From an uncultured Flavobacteriaceae bacterium (GTDB lineage: Bacteria > Bacteroidota > Bacteroidia > Flavobacteriales > Flavobacteriaceae), in the NCBI GenBank assembly GCA_937930675.1, contig CALHCC010000052.1, positions 1-48,593 of the forward strand: a stretch of DNA of 48,593 nt. Reading direction: 5' to 3'. A model generated the notes under the pieces. That model had not been told where the DNA came from. It saw only the letters and a program-made list of their open reading frames with translations, and ran no database searches. The position numbers were made by a program, and so were the translations under genes. Each line of letters starts with the position of its first letter. Within the stretch, counting starts at the first letter, position 1. Shown here in pieces: positions 28,552 to 37,822 of this stretch.

Positions 28552-29262
28552 ATGCAATACAAAAGAATATTATTAAAATTAAGTGGAGAAGCCTTAATGG
28601 GTGATAACCAATATGGTATTGACCCTAAAAGATTGGCAGAATATGCAGAAGAAATTAAAACAGCTGTAGATACAGGCTTAGAAATTGCAATTGTTATTGG
28701 TGGGGGAAACATTTTTAGAGGTGTTTCCGGTGCTGCACAAGGAATGGATAGAGTTCAAGGAGATTATATGGGAATGTTAGCCACCTGTATTAACGGAATG
28801 GCTTTACAAAGTGCTATAGAAGCTGTAGGAGTACAAACAAGATTGTTAACTGCTATTAAAATGGAGGAAATCGCAGAACCTTTCATTAAAAGAAGAGCCG
28901 TTAGACACTTAGAAAAGGGAAGAGTGGTTATTTTTGGAGCAGGTACAGGAAACCCATACTTTACAACAGATACTGCTTCTGTATTAAGAGCTATTGAAAT
29001 ACAAGCCGATGCCATTTTAAAAGGAACTCGTGTAGATGGAATTTACACTGCAGATCCAGAGAAAGATGCTACAGCAACTAAATTCGATACCATTTCTTAC
29101 CGAGATGTTTTAAACAAAGGGTTAAAAGTAATGGACTCTACTGCATTTACACTTAGTGAAGAAAACAGTTTACCTATTTTAGTGTTTGATATGAATACCA
29201 AAGGAAATCTTCAAAAACTAATACAAGGAGAAAATATAGGAACGATAGTTACAGATAAATAA
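28552..29262 (+). CDS. pyrH: UMP kinase
   Basis: A 236-residue bacterial amino-acid-kinase-fold enzyme converting UMP to UDP with ATP. Motifs are [68 protein letters not shown] and [15 protein letters not shown]. It lies 9 bases upstream of frr, the conserved pyrH-frr arrangement. Confidence 0.98.
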   Translation: MQYKRILLKLSGEALMGDNQYGIDPKRLAEYAEEIKTAVDTGLEIAIVIGGGNIFRGVSGAAQGMDRVQGDYMGMLATCINGMALQSAIEAVGVQTRLLTAIKMEEIAEPFIKRRAVRHLEKGRVVIFGAGTGNPYFTTDTASVLRAIEIQADAILKGTRVDGIYTADPEKDATATKFDTISYRDVLNKGLKVMDSTAFTLSEENSLPILVFDMNTKGNLQKLIQGENIGTIVTDK

Positions 29263-29271
29263 TATATTAAG

Positions 29272-29826
29272 ATGAACGAAGAAGTTACATTTATTATAGA
29301 CAGCACAAAAGAGGGAATGGATGCTGCCATTGCTCACTTAATTAAAGAATTTGGAAATATTAGAGCAGGAAAAGCAAGTCCTTCTATGTTAGGGAGTGTG
29401 ATGGTAGATTATTATGGTTCTCAAACACCATTAAGTCAAGTTGCCAATGTAAATACTACAGATGCACAAACCATTACCGTACAACCTTGGGAAAAAAATA
29501 TGATTCCAGAAATTGAAAAAGGAATTCTATTATCTAACCTAGGTTTTAATCCTATGAACAACGGAGAAAGCATTATTATTAATGTCCCTGCGTTAACAGA
29601 AGAAAGACGTAAGGAATTATCTAAAACAGCTAAATCAGAAGCAGAGCATGCTAAGGTAAGTATCCGAAACATTCGAAGAGATTCTAATAACGATATTAAA
29701 AAAACAGAAGTTTCTGATGACGAGAAAAAAGCAGCAGAAGCAGATGTACAAGATTTAACAGATCAATTCATCAAAAAAATAGACGAATTGTACACGGTTA
29801 AGGATGCAGAAATTATGAAAGTATAA
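29272..29826 (+). CDS. frr: Ribosome recycling factor
   Basis: 184 residues, expected length. It contains IRAGKASPSMLGSVMVDYYGSQTPLSQVANV, VQPWEKNMIPEIEKGIL, and the long helical domain ending RNIRRDSNNDIKK. RRF splits post-termination ribosomes with EF-G. It is in an operon with pyrH. Confidence 0.98.
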   Translation: MNEEVTFIIDSTKEGMDAAIAHLIKEFGNIRAGKASPSMLGSVMVDYYGSQTPLSQVANVNTTDAQTITVQPWEKNMIPEIEKGILLSNLGFNPMNNGESIIINVPALTEERRKELSKTAKSEAEHAKVSIRNIRRDSNNDIKKTEVSDDEKKAAEADVQDLTDQFIKKIDELYTVKDAEIMKV

Positions 29827-29857
29827 TTTTTAACAACCTATTTTACAATACAACTAA

Positions 29858-29903
29858 AAAAGCTATCTAACTAACGTATTTATTACTAAATTAGATAGCT
29901 TTT
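29858..29903 (+). terminator. Probable terminator after frr
   Basis: A perfect 13-bp stem AAAAGCTATCTAA / TTAGATAGCTTTT with a 20-base loop. The T tract is short (TTTT then AAC), so termination may be partial and some read-through into the RND gene is possible. Confidence 0.6.
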
Positions 29904-29932
29904 AACATCACTACTATTTCCCATTACATCAG

Positions 29933-32257
29933 ATGAAATTTTGGAACCGATTAGCTAGAACTATTTTAACAAACAGAATTAGCACGCTTATATTTATTCT
30001 ACTTGTCACTACGCTACTAGCTTTTCAGTTTAAAAATGTACAGTTTTCGTATTCAGAAGCAAATCTTTTACCAGAAGATCATCCAGTAAATTTAGAATAT
30101 ACTGAGTTCCTTTCTATTTTTGGAGAAGAAGGAAATTTATTAGTCCTAGCTGTTCAAGACAAAACAGTACTTAAAGATGCTCAAAAATTTAACAATTGGC
30201 TACAATTAGCAGAGGATATAGCCAATTTTAAAGACGAAATTGAAGGTGTTATTTCTTTTAAAAACATCAAAGAGCTTAAAAAGAACACTACATTACAAAA
30301 ATTTGAATTACGTCCGTTATTCAAAAAAAGCACCTTTCAACAAAAAGAAATTGATAGTATTAGAACTCACATCTTTAACAATCTTCCTTTTTACGATAAT
30401 ATTCTTTACAACAAAAAATCGGAAACACTACAAACTATTGTTTACATAGACAAAGAAGTTGTAAATACTAAAAAGCGATCGGATTTTATTAAAAACAGTT
30501 TTAATCCTTTAATCGAAAAATTTAATAAAGAGAACAACGTACAAGTTAGAGTCTCTGGAATGCCTTATGTTAGAAGCATGAATGCGGCTAGTGTAAAATC
30601 TGAAATGGGAATGTTTGTAATTCTAGGACTTGGAGTTACAGGGCTTATCTTCTTTTTATTTTTCCGTTCTTTAAGAGCTACTGCCATTACTTTAAGTGTG
30701 GTTATTATAGGTGTATTATGGTCTTTTGGCTTTATTGGTTTGTTTGATTATAGAATTTCTATTCTTACCGCTTTAATTCCTCCTTTAATTATTGTGATTG
30801 GAGTGCCTAATGCCATCTTTTTAATTCATAAATACCAACAAGAAATATACAAACACGGTAACAAAGTAAAAGCACTGCAAAGAGTAATTACCAAAGTAGG
30901 GAATGCTACATTAATGACCAATGTAACTACTGCTGCAGGTTTTGCTACCTTTATTTTTACCAAAAGTCAAATCCTTAAAGAGTTTGGAGTGATTGCTTCT
31001 GTAAGTATTTTAGGAATTTTTGTATTGTCTATCTGCCTAATTCCTATTCTATATAGTTTTATGGCCATTCCTAAAGCCAAGCATTTAAAACATTTACAAA
31101 TGAAATGGGCAGAAGGAATTATTATAGGAATGACCCAAATTGTTCGCAACAAAAAATCATACGTTTACGGTATTACAGCCTTAATTGCCGTTATTGCTTT
31201 TTGGGGAAGTAATCAAATAAAAGTATCTGGAAGCTTAATAGAAGACATGTCTAAAAAAACACAGTTTTATAAGGATATTGTTTTCTTTGAAAAAGAATTT
31301 GGAGGGATTCTACCTTTAGAAATTCTATTAGATACTAAAAAAGAAAAGGGAGTGATGAAACTATCTACTCTAAAGCGTATTGAAAAACTAGAAGATGAAA
31401 TTCTAAAAATCCCTGAACTTTCTAAACCCATGTCGGTAAACAATTTGGTAAAGTATTCCAAACAAGCTTTTTACAACGGAAATTCAGACTACTACGCACT
31501 GCCTACCTCACAAGAAAAAAACTTTATTTTAAGTTATGCTAAAAATTCTGGAGGAGATCAGAATGCGTTAAACAATATGGTAGATAAAACAGGAAGATAT
31601 GCTCGTATTACTACCTTTATGAAAGACATTGGAACGGAAAGAATGGAACAAATTTTACACCGTTTACAAAGTGTAATTGACAAACATTTTCCTAGTAAAA
31701 AATACGCGGCAAGCATGACAGGAAAAGCCTTGGTTTTTGTAAAAGGAACCAATTATTTAATTGACAATTTAACCATATCCTTAGGCTTAGCTATTTTGCT
31801 AATTTCTTTATTTATAGGAATGTTATTTAAAGACTATAAAATGGTTTTAATTTCTTTAGTTCCTAACCTTTTCCCTTTAATTTTAACAGCTGGAATTATG
31901 GGATTTTTAGGTATTCCTTTAAAACCTTCTACCATTTTAGTATTTAGTATTGCTTTTGGAATTTCTGTGGACGATACCATTCATTTTTTAGCCAAATACA
32001 GACAAGAATTACAATGTAGCAACGGAGATATTAGAGCTTCTGTTTTTAAGGCTTTAAAAGAAACAGGAATTAGTATGTTCTATACCTCTATTGTGTTATT
32101 TTTTGGTTTTCTAGTGTTTATTATTTCTAGTTTTGGAGGTACAAAAGCACTGGGTGGTTTGGTTTCTATCACTTTATTATTTGCGATGATCTCTAACCTA
32201 ATTATTTTACCTTCCTTATTACTTTCTTTTGAAAAGAGTATGCGTAAAGGTGAATAG
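29933..32257 (+). CDS. RND-superfamily (MMPL/SSD-type) membrane transporter
   Basis: 774 residues with the duplicated RND layout. An N-terminal membrane helix (about 12-30) is followed by a periplasmic loop (30-225), then five or six helices (about 225-375), a helix near 410, a second loop and a final cluster of helices (about 610-765). Signatures are ALIPPLIIVIGVPNAIFLIHKYQQE, LMTNVTTAAGFATFIFT, and FSIAFGISVDDTIHFLAKYRQE with its membrane-embedded Asp pair. The class includes HpnN/MmpL-like exporters of lipids and hydrophobic compounds. No membrane-fusion or outer-membrane partner is nearby. It is followed 30 bases later by a small lipoprotein gene. Confidence 0.9.
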   Translation: MKFWNRLARTILTNRISTLIFILLVTTLLAFQFKNVQFSYSEANLLPEDHPVNLEYTEFLSIFGEEGNLLVLAVQDKTVLKDAQKFNNWLQLAEDIANFKDEIEGVISFKNIKELKKNTTLQKFELRPLFKKSTFQQKEIDSIRTHIFNNLPFYDNILYNKKSETLQTIVYIDKEVVNTKKRSDFIKNSFNPLIEKFNKENNVQVRVSGMPYVRSMNAASVKSEMGMFVILGLGVTGLIFFLFFRSLRATAITLSVVIIGVLWSFGFIGLFDYRISILTALIPPLIIVIGVPNAIFLIHKYQQEIYKHGNKVKALQRVITKVGNATLMTNVTTAAGFATFIFTKSQILKEFGVIASVSILGIFVLSICLIPILYSFMAIPKAKHLKHLQMKWAEGIIIGMTQIVRNKKSYVYGITALIAVIAFWGSNQIKVSGSLIEDMSKKTQFYKDIVFFEKEFGGILPLEILLDTKKEKGVMKLSTLKRIEKLEDEILKIPELSKPMSVNNLVKYSKQAFYNGNSDYYALPTSQEKNFILSYAKNSGGDQNALNNMVDKTGRYARITTFMKDIGTERMEQILHRLQSVIDKHFPSKKYAASMTGKALVFVKGTNYLIDNLTISLGLAILLISLFIGMLFKDYKMVLISLVPNLFPLILTAGIMGFLGIPLKPSTILVFSIAFGISVDDTIHFLAKYRQELQCSNGDIRASVFKALKETGISMFYTSIVLFFGFLVFIISSFGGTKALGGLVSITLLFAMISNLIILPSLLLSFEKSMRKGE

Positions 32258-32287
32258 TTTAGAGATACTTCATTAATATCAAATTAA

Positions 32288-32836
32288 ATGAAACAATTAA
32301 TCTTAATTTTACTAACTATTGGAGTCTTTTATTCTTGTTCGCATTTAAAACACTTTGAAAAAAACACATATACTCCCATTTTTCTTAAAAGCCTTCAGCA
32401 AATAAATGGAGATTATAAATTAAAAGGAAAAACAGGGGCTAGTTTAACAAACTTACTAGAATTCAATACCAAAATTAACTTTACTAATCATAAAATTGAC
32501 TCAACCTACTTTGTAAGATTAACTGCATTAACAAATCAAAAAATAGAAGCGACTCTTTACCATCAAAATAAAATAGTAGAAACAAAGACTCTAAAAGGAA
32601 AACTTGAAAACAACTATTTTTCGCTAAAACATTCTTTTAAGTTTAAAATTATCTATTTACTCATTAATGGTTTTAGTAGCAGTAAAACCAGATTTGGTAT
32701 TTCATCTAATGGAAATTTAATCCTTGATAATAACCATAGTGGTTGTGCTACATTAGTTATATTTCCTTTCGCTTGTGGCGGATGCCTTTCTAAAGAATGT
32801 GGAGTATATGGTATAGAATATGAAAAGATTAATTGA
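32288..32836 (+). CDS. Small lipoprotein of unknown function
   Basis: 182 residues with a clear lipoprotein signal, MKQLILILLTIGVFYSC (Cys 17). The mature part is beta-rich, with INGDYKLKGKTG and a FGISSNGNLILDNNHSG segment. It ends in a Cys-rich FPFACGGCLSKECGVYG motif, whose cysteines may form disulfides or bind a metal. It lies 30 bases downstream of the RND gene and is likely co-transcribed, so it could be an outer-membrane accessory of that transporter. I do not recognise the family. Confidence 0.7.
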   Translation: MKQLILILLTIGVFYSCSHLKHFEKNTYTPIFLKSLQQINGDYKLKGKTGASLTNLLEFNTKINFTNHKIDSTYFVRLTALTNQKIEATLYHQNKIVETKTLKGKLENNYFSLKHSFKFKIIYLLINGFSSSKTRFGISSNGNLILDNNHSGCATLVIFPFACGGCLSKECGVYGIEYEKIN

Positions 32837-33007
32837 TAAAAATTTTAATCTAGAACATTAAAAAGAAAAGTAATTACTTATACTTTCATGGTAAACGTAT
32901 TATCTTATATATCTCCATTTTCAGAGATCCCATTCTCTTAGATAAAATTCATCTAACAACTTTTCGAGTATCAATTTTATTTTTTTTCATATTATAAAAC
33001 ACAGCAT

Positions 33008-34192
33008 TTAATACCCCTCTATCACCTCCATAATTATAGCACAACCTTGCTTTATTTCTTCATCTGAAATAGTTAAGGGAGGACTTATTCTCACCGCTTT
33101 TTTCTCATACAATAAAAAGAATAACAACAAACCTTTATCCATACAGCTTAGTACAATTTCAGTTGCTAATGTTTCACTTTCCATGATTAAAGCCAACATT
33201 AATCCTTTTCCTCTTATTTCTTTTATAGCAGTATGTTGTAAATACTTTTTAAACAATGCTTCTTTACGCAAAGCTTCTTGCATTAAATTACTTTCTACAA
33301 CTTCTTGCAAAGTAGCCAAAGCTGCTGCTGCAATTACAGGATGCCCTCCAAACGTAGTAATGTGTCCTAATTTTGGATGGTTTTCTAATTTTTGCATATA
33401 CGCAGAGCTACTTATAAAGGCCCCAATAGGCATTCCTCCTCCTAATCCTTTTCCTGTAATTAAAATATCTGGAACACAATTGTAATGCTCAAAACCAAAA
33501 AATTTTCCTGTTCTTCCTATTCCAGATTGAATTTCATCTAAAATTAACAAAGCTCCAACCTCATCACAACGTTGTTTTACCTTTGCTAAATAATTATTTT
33601 GAGATACAATAAACCCTGCTCCTCCTTGAATGGTTTCTAAAATAACCGCAGCCGTATCTGTAGTTATTTTCTCTAACTCTTCTACACTATTAAACGTAAT
33701 AAAAGTAGTCCCTGGTATTAGAGGTCTAAATGCTGTATTTTGTAGTTCGGATCCACAAACACTCATCGCACCTTGCGTATTTCCGTGATACGCATTTTTA
33801 GCCGCTACAACATTCGGTCTTCCTGTAACTCTTTTGGCTAATTTTAACGCTCCTTCTGTAGCTTCTGTTCCAGAATTCACCAAGTACACCGTATCTAAAT
33901 TATTAGGCAACTGACTTGTTAGGTATTTACACAAATCTACCTGAGGTTTTTGTATAAACTCTCCATATACCATTACATGTGTATAACAATCTACTTGATT
34001 TTTAATGGCCTGAGACACTTTAGGATGATGATGTCCTAAAGTATTTGCAGAAACACCTGCTATAAAATCTAAATACACCTTACCATTGGTACCATATACA
34101 TAACTTCCTTCTGCCTTTTCTATTTCTATGGCTAAAGCATGTGGTGTGGTTTGAGCTTGATGTTTAAAAAAATCGTCTCGTAAATTAGTCAT
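33008..34192 (-). CDS. Class III PLP aminotransferase (ornithine/acetylornithine type)
   Basis: A 394-residue fold-type I class III aminotransferase. The glycine/Thr cofactor region is VYLVNSGTEATEGALKLAKRV, followed by YHGNTQGAMSV, LLILDEIQSGIGRTGKFFGFEH (the PLP-binding Asp), and the Schiff-base Lys in ILITGKGLGGGMPIGAF. It transfers an amino group between an omega- or alpha-amino acid and a keto acid. The exact substrate is uncertain because no arginine or lysine biosynthesis genes are near. Its first codons overlap the ostA-like gene by 8 bases. Confidence 0.9.
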   Translation of the reverse strand: MTNLRDDFFKHQAQTTPHALAIEIEKAEGSYVYGTNGKVYLDFIAGVSANTLGHHHPKVSQAIKNQVDCYTHVMVYGEFIQKPQVDLCKYLTSQLPNNLDTVYLVNSGTEATEGALKLAKRVTGRPNVVAAKNAYHGNTQGAMSVCGSELQNTAFRPLIPGTTFITFNSVEELEKITTDTAAVILETIQGGAGFIVSQNNYLAKVKQRCDEVGALLILDEIQSGIGRTGKFFGFEHYNCVPDILITGKGLGGGMPIGAFISSSAYMQKLENHPKLGHITTFGGHPVIAAAALATLQEVVESNLMQEALRKEALFKKYLQHTAIKEIRGKGLMLALIMESETLATEIVLSCMDKGLLLFFLLYEKKAVRISPPLTISDEEIKQGCAIIMEVIEGY

Positions 34193-35678
34193 GTATAAAA
34201 ATATCTTCTTTTTTTAATGGTTTTTCATCCCATCTCCAAATAAATCCTTTTACCAAAGCTCTTTCTTTAGGAAACTTACTTGGTGGATAGGTTTTACCGT
34301 CTGGCTTTTTTAAAAACTTTATTTCTTTTATTTTACTATCCTCTAGCGTAAATAATATATTACTACATTCCATATCCATAATGGCAGAAAGTTCTCCTGT
34401 TTCGGCTCTAGCATAATTTACAACCGCTCCATTCCCTTTAGATAATAAAGAACTTAGTTTTTGGTTTTGAAACTTACCATACATATTTTTACCTCTTATT
34501 TGATTGTAACCAATACTATCTTTCTGAACAATTAATGCATTTCTTTTGATTTTTAAAGAATCTAATTTACTGGTTTTTAAGTCATTAATCAATAAAATAC
34601 TATCTCCTGTAATTTGATTTTCTGAAGACCACAGAATAGGATTTCTATACATTTCTGTAATTCCTTCTGCTTGATGCGTTACTAAAGAATCACACTTACC
34701 GCTTAAATCTGACTTAAATATTTTTACATGATGGTACACCTTCATCAACTTACGATTTTCTGTACCTGTGACCGATAAAGTATCTCCGTGTATATACATA
34801 GAATCTTTATCGATGATAGAAATTGCCACTGGTTTTTTTGAAATAATAATGGAATCTTTTGCTCTGTAAATTTCTCCATAATCTCCCTTTACAATTACAT
34901 GATTTACCGTATCTGTTACTATTAAATTTCCTGTTCCAGAAGCAAAGTTCTTGTCTTGATTGTAATACAAGCTATCTCCCTTAATTTCATTAGTATCATG
35001 ATAAATAATAGAGTTCTTAAGTAAATAGCCTAAAGAAAGTCTTGTGTCGTAAATACCTCTTTCGGTATACAAATCATTCTCTTTGTTTTTAATTGTAGAA
35101 GGTCCGTATAGATATGATTTTCCAGAAACTGTATAATAATCCATATGACCTGTGTGCAAGTTCATATCCGGATTTTTAATGTGTACATTTTGCCTAGCCG
35201 TTAATTTTTTATCATTTGCAAAATACTCTCCTATTTGGCTGGTTAATGTATTTTCCTGATTCACAATGGTCCCAAAACAGTCGTATGTTAATACTTGCGT
35301 TGCTCTATTAAAACGGAGCGTATCTGTTGTTAGCGTAATATCTTTATCTTTTACAATTACCTTTCCCCACGAGAGTGCTTTTTCTGTATCCCCATCATAT
35401 TGCAAATGATCGCTTTTTTGTGTTAAAGTATCTGCTTGGTTTACAAATACGTCTCCATAGGCATACAACCTGTTTTCTAGTTGATAGTACAATGCTTTTC
35501 TACATGTAAGCAAAGCTCCTTTGTGTGCTACTTTAACATTACCGTTTAGCACAACAGCTCCAGGGTATTGTTGCTGATTTCTATACGTTTGATTAGCATG
35601 CAATACTTTTATTTTACTTACCTGTGCACAGGCTATAAAAGAAAACAATAAAATAAAAATAGATAAGGTATTTTTCAA
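34185..35678 (-). CDS. OstA/LptA-like organic solvent tolerance family protein
   Basis: 497 residues. A signal peptide (about 1-18, ending IACAQ) leads into many short repeated beta strands of LptA/OstA type. Examples are GAVVLNGNVKVAHKGALLTCRKALYYQLENRLYAYGDVFV, LQYDGDTEKALSWGKVIVKDKDITLTTDTLRFN, and EIKGDSLYYNQDKNFASGTGNLIV. These beta-jellyroll repeats form the periplasmic lipid-binding bridge of the LPS transport system. It is much longer than E. coli LptA (about 185), as in other Bacteroidota. It is the upstream gene of the pair with the aminotransferase. Confidence 0.85.
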   Translation of the reverse strand: MKNTLSIFILLFSFIACAQVSKIKVLHANQTYRNQQQYPGAVVLNGNVKVAHKGALLTCRKALYYQLENRLYAYGDVFVNQADTLTQKSDHLQYDGDTEKALSWGKVIVKDKDITLTTDTLRFNRATQVLTYDCFGTIVNQENTLTSQIGEYFANDKKLTARQNVHIKNPDMNLHTGHMDYYTVSGKSYLYGPSTIKNKENDLYTERGIYDTRLSLGYLLKNSIIYHDTNEIKGDSLYYNQDKNFASGTGNLIVTDTVNHVIVKGDYGEIYRAKDSIIISKKPVAISIIDKDSMYIHGDTLSVTGTENRKLMKVYHHVKIFKSDLSGKCDSLVTHQAEGITEMYRNPILWSSENQITGDSILLINDLKTSKLDSLKIKRNALIVQKDSIGYNQIRGKNMYGKFQNQKLSSLLSKGNGAVVNYARAETGELSAIMDMECSNILFTLEDSKIKEIKFLKKPDGKTYPPSKFPKERALVKGFIWRWDEKPLKKEDIFIHD

Positions 35679-35742
35679 TGTAACTGTTTTACTACAAATA
35701 TAACTGATTAATTGATTATCAAACAGTGTACCTAAAGCAATT

Positions 35743-35864
35743 ATCCTATTTTAAAATAGGATTTCGCATATTCTAAAAATTGAGTCGTTTAACTATTCAA
35801 TTGTTTGATTAAAAAACGATTTAACAAAAAATAGACTGACAATTAAATACAAGATTTCTAATGG
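35743..35864 (+). repeat. Intergenic repeat copy R2
   Basis: It begins with a perfect 20-base palindrome, ATCCTATTTTAAAATAGGAT, then TTCGCATATTCTAAA, the stem arms TTGAGTCGTTT and AAACGATTTAA, an A run, and AATTAAATACAAGATTTCTAAT. The same order of modules occurs in copy R3 at 47.55 kb. The 331-base spacer 35679-36009 contains this repeat and the purA terminator, and I see no gene in it. Confidence 0.72.
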
Positions 35865-35950
35865 CAAATAATATTTATGATTTGATTAAAAATTCACCTT
35901 TACAATAACTCCTATTTAAATAAGAATACATTCTCTTTTTTTAACACAAC

Positions 35951-35986
35951 AAAAAATCCTCATAACGAATGCTATGAGGATTTTTT
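35951..35986. terminator. Terminator of purA
   Basis: A 14-bp perfect stem, AAAAAATCCTCATA and TATGAGGATTTTTT, with an 8-base loop. It sits 24 bases past the purA stop and carries A/T runs on both sides. Confidence 0.88.
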
Positions 35987-36009
35987 ATTTTATGAATATA
36001 GATTTTATA

Positions 36010-37281
36010 CTATCTCTCAATTGTTTGTTTTCTATCAGGCCCTACGGACACAATAGTAATTTTAATTCCTGTTTCTTTCTCTATAAAAGCAATATAATCA
36101 TTCAATGCAGCTGGTAATTCAGCTTCAGAAGTCATTCCAGTTAAATCTTCTTTCCAACCTTTTAATTCTGTATAAATAGGTTGTACATTTTCTGGTTCTA
36201 TATTGTATGGGAAATGCTCTATAACTTCTCCCTTGTATTTATATGCAGTACAAACTTTTATGGTTTCAAAACCTGATAAAACGTCTGCTTTCATCATGTT
36301 TAACTGTGTAACTCCGTTTACTTGACAAGCATATTTTAAAGCCACCATATCTAACCATCCACATCTACGTGCACGTCCAGTGGTTGCTCCAAACTCATGT
36401 CCAACCTTAGCCATAGTAGCTCCATCTTCATCAAACAATTCTGTTGGGAAAGGTCCAGAACCTACACGAGTAGTGTACGCTTTAAAAATTCCGAATACTT
36501 CTCCTATTTGATTAGGTGCTACTCCTAAACCTGTACAAGCTCCTGCTGCTGTTGTATTAGAGGATGTTACAAATGGATACGTTCCAAAATCAACATCTAA
36601 TAAGGAACCTTGAGCTCCTTCTGCTAAAATGGTTTTGTTTTCTTTAATAGCTGTGTGTAAATACTCCTCACTATCAATAAAAGTTAATTCTTTTAATTTA
36701 TCTACAGCTGCAAAGAAATTAGCTCTTAACTCGTCTAAATTATAATCTAATTCAACACCGTAAAAGTCAATCATCTTTAGGTGTTTTTGAGTTAAATTTT
36801 CAAAAATCTCTTTCCAATTATCTAGCTCTAAATCTCCAACACGCATTCCGTTACGTCCGGTTTTATCCATGTACGTAGGTCCAATTCCTTTTAAGGTAGA
36901 ACCTATTTTGTCTTTACCTTTTGCTTTTTCTGATGCCGCATCTAACAAACGGTGTGTTGGTAAAATTAAGTGTGCTTTTCTAGAAATTAACAATACGTTT
37001 TTAAAGTCTACATCAAACTTAGATAAATCGTCTATTTCTTTATTAAAAATCACAGGATCTATCACTACTCCATTCCCTACTACATTTACAGCTTCTTTAT
37101 GAAAAATTCCTGAAGGAATGGTATGTAATACATGTTTATGTCCATCAAAAATTAACGTATGTCCTGCGTTTGGACCTCCTTGAAAACGAGATATTAGATT
37201 GTAATTTTGAGTTAAAACATCAACTATCTTTCCTTTACCTTCGTCTCCCCACTGCAATCCTAATAATAAATCTACTGCCAT
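36010..37281 (-). CDS. purA: Adenylosuccinate synthase
   Basis: 423 residues. It joins IMP and aspartate with GTP in AMP synthesis. The GTP loop is LLGLQWGDEGKGKIVD, followed by RFQGGPNAGHTL, GTGIGPTYxDK-type STLKGIGPTYMDKTGRNGMR, LAEGAQGSLLDVDFGTYPFVTSSNTTAAGACTGLG and TTGRARRCGWLDM. It is preceded 21 bases upstream by the fur-like gene, probably one transcript. Confidence 0.97.
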   Translation of the reverse strand: MAVDLLLGLQWGDEGKGKIVDVLTQNYNLISRFQGGPNAGHTLIFDGHKHVLHTIPSGIFHKEAVNVVGNGVVIDPVIFNKEIDDLSKFDVDFKNVLLISRKAHLILPTHRLLDAASEKAKGKDKIGSTLKGIGPTYMDKTGRNGMRVGDLELDNWKEIFENLTQKHLKMIDFYGVELDYNLDELRANFFAAVDKLKELTFIDSEEYLHTAIKENKTILAEGAQGSLLDVDFGTYPFVTSSNTTAAGACTGLGVAPNQIGEVFGIFKAYTTRVGSGPFPTELFDEDGATMAKVGHEFGATTGRARRCGWLDMVALKYACQVNGVTQLNMMKADVLSGFETIKVCTAYKYKGEVIEHFPYNIEPENVQPIYTELKGWKEDLTGMTSEAELPAALNDYIAFIEKETGIKITIVSVGPDRKQTIER

Positions 37282-37302
37282 TTTATTTATAAATGTAAAA
37301 TT

Positions 37303-37743
37303 CTATTGTTCTTTTTTAGTACCGTAAAAATATAGCGAATGCTTATCTATCTCTACATTAAAAACCTCTTCTATTGTTCTTTTAATTGTTTGAATTCTTG
37401 GGTCACAAAATTCAATTACCTCTCCATTGTCTAAAATCAAATGGTCGTGTTGTTTGTCAAAAAAGCTTTTTTCGTAATGTGCTTGATTTTGACCAAATTG
37501 ATGTCTTCTCACCAAACCACATTCTAACAATAACTCAATGGTATTGTACAATGTAGCCCTACTTACACGATACTTTTTATTTTTCATATTGATATACAAA
37601 GATTCTATATCAAAATGCTCTTCCAAATCATAAATTTCTTGTAAGATCGCAAAACGTTCTGGTGTTTTACGATGTTTGTTCTTTTCTAAGAATTGAACAA
37701 ACACGTTTTTTACAGTTTCTTGATTTTTTTGTTTAGTATCCAT
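37303..37743 (-). CDS. Fur-family transcriptional regulator lacking the CxxC zinc site
   Basis: A Fur/PerR-type winged-helix repressor of 146 residues from ATG 37743. The track start at 37770 adds nine unconserved residues. The DNA-binding helix region is [23 protein letters not shown], and the dimerisation domain has the metal-site segment [15 protein letters not shown]. The usual CxxC after this segment is replaced by LDNG ([11 protein letters not shown]), and only one Cys remains (FCDPRI), so the structural Zn(Cys)4 site is absent. It may sense iron, peroxide or zinc; the sequence does not decide. It is upstream of purA. Confidence 0.9.
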   Translation of the reverse strand: MDTKQKNQETVKNVFVQFLEKNKHRKTPERFAILQEIYDLEEHFDIESLYINMKNKKYRVSRATLYNTIELLLECGLVRRHQFGQNQAHYEKSFFDKQHDHLILDNGEVIEFCDPRIQTIKRTIEEVFNVEIDKHSLYFYGTKKEQ

Positions 37744-37822
37744 AACTAGATTGTTGTTTAAAAACAGCAAGTTGCAAATTTATACTTTTATTTGATATCG
37801 ATAATAAAAGAACTGTTTTTTT

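Noticed and set aside
35743-35864. Repeat copies as insertion-sequence ends
   Set aside because: No transposase, no terminal inverted repeats at the outer limits and no target duplication could be seen.
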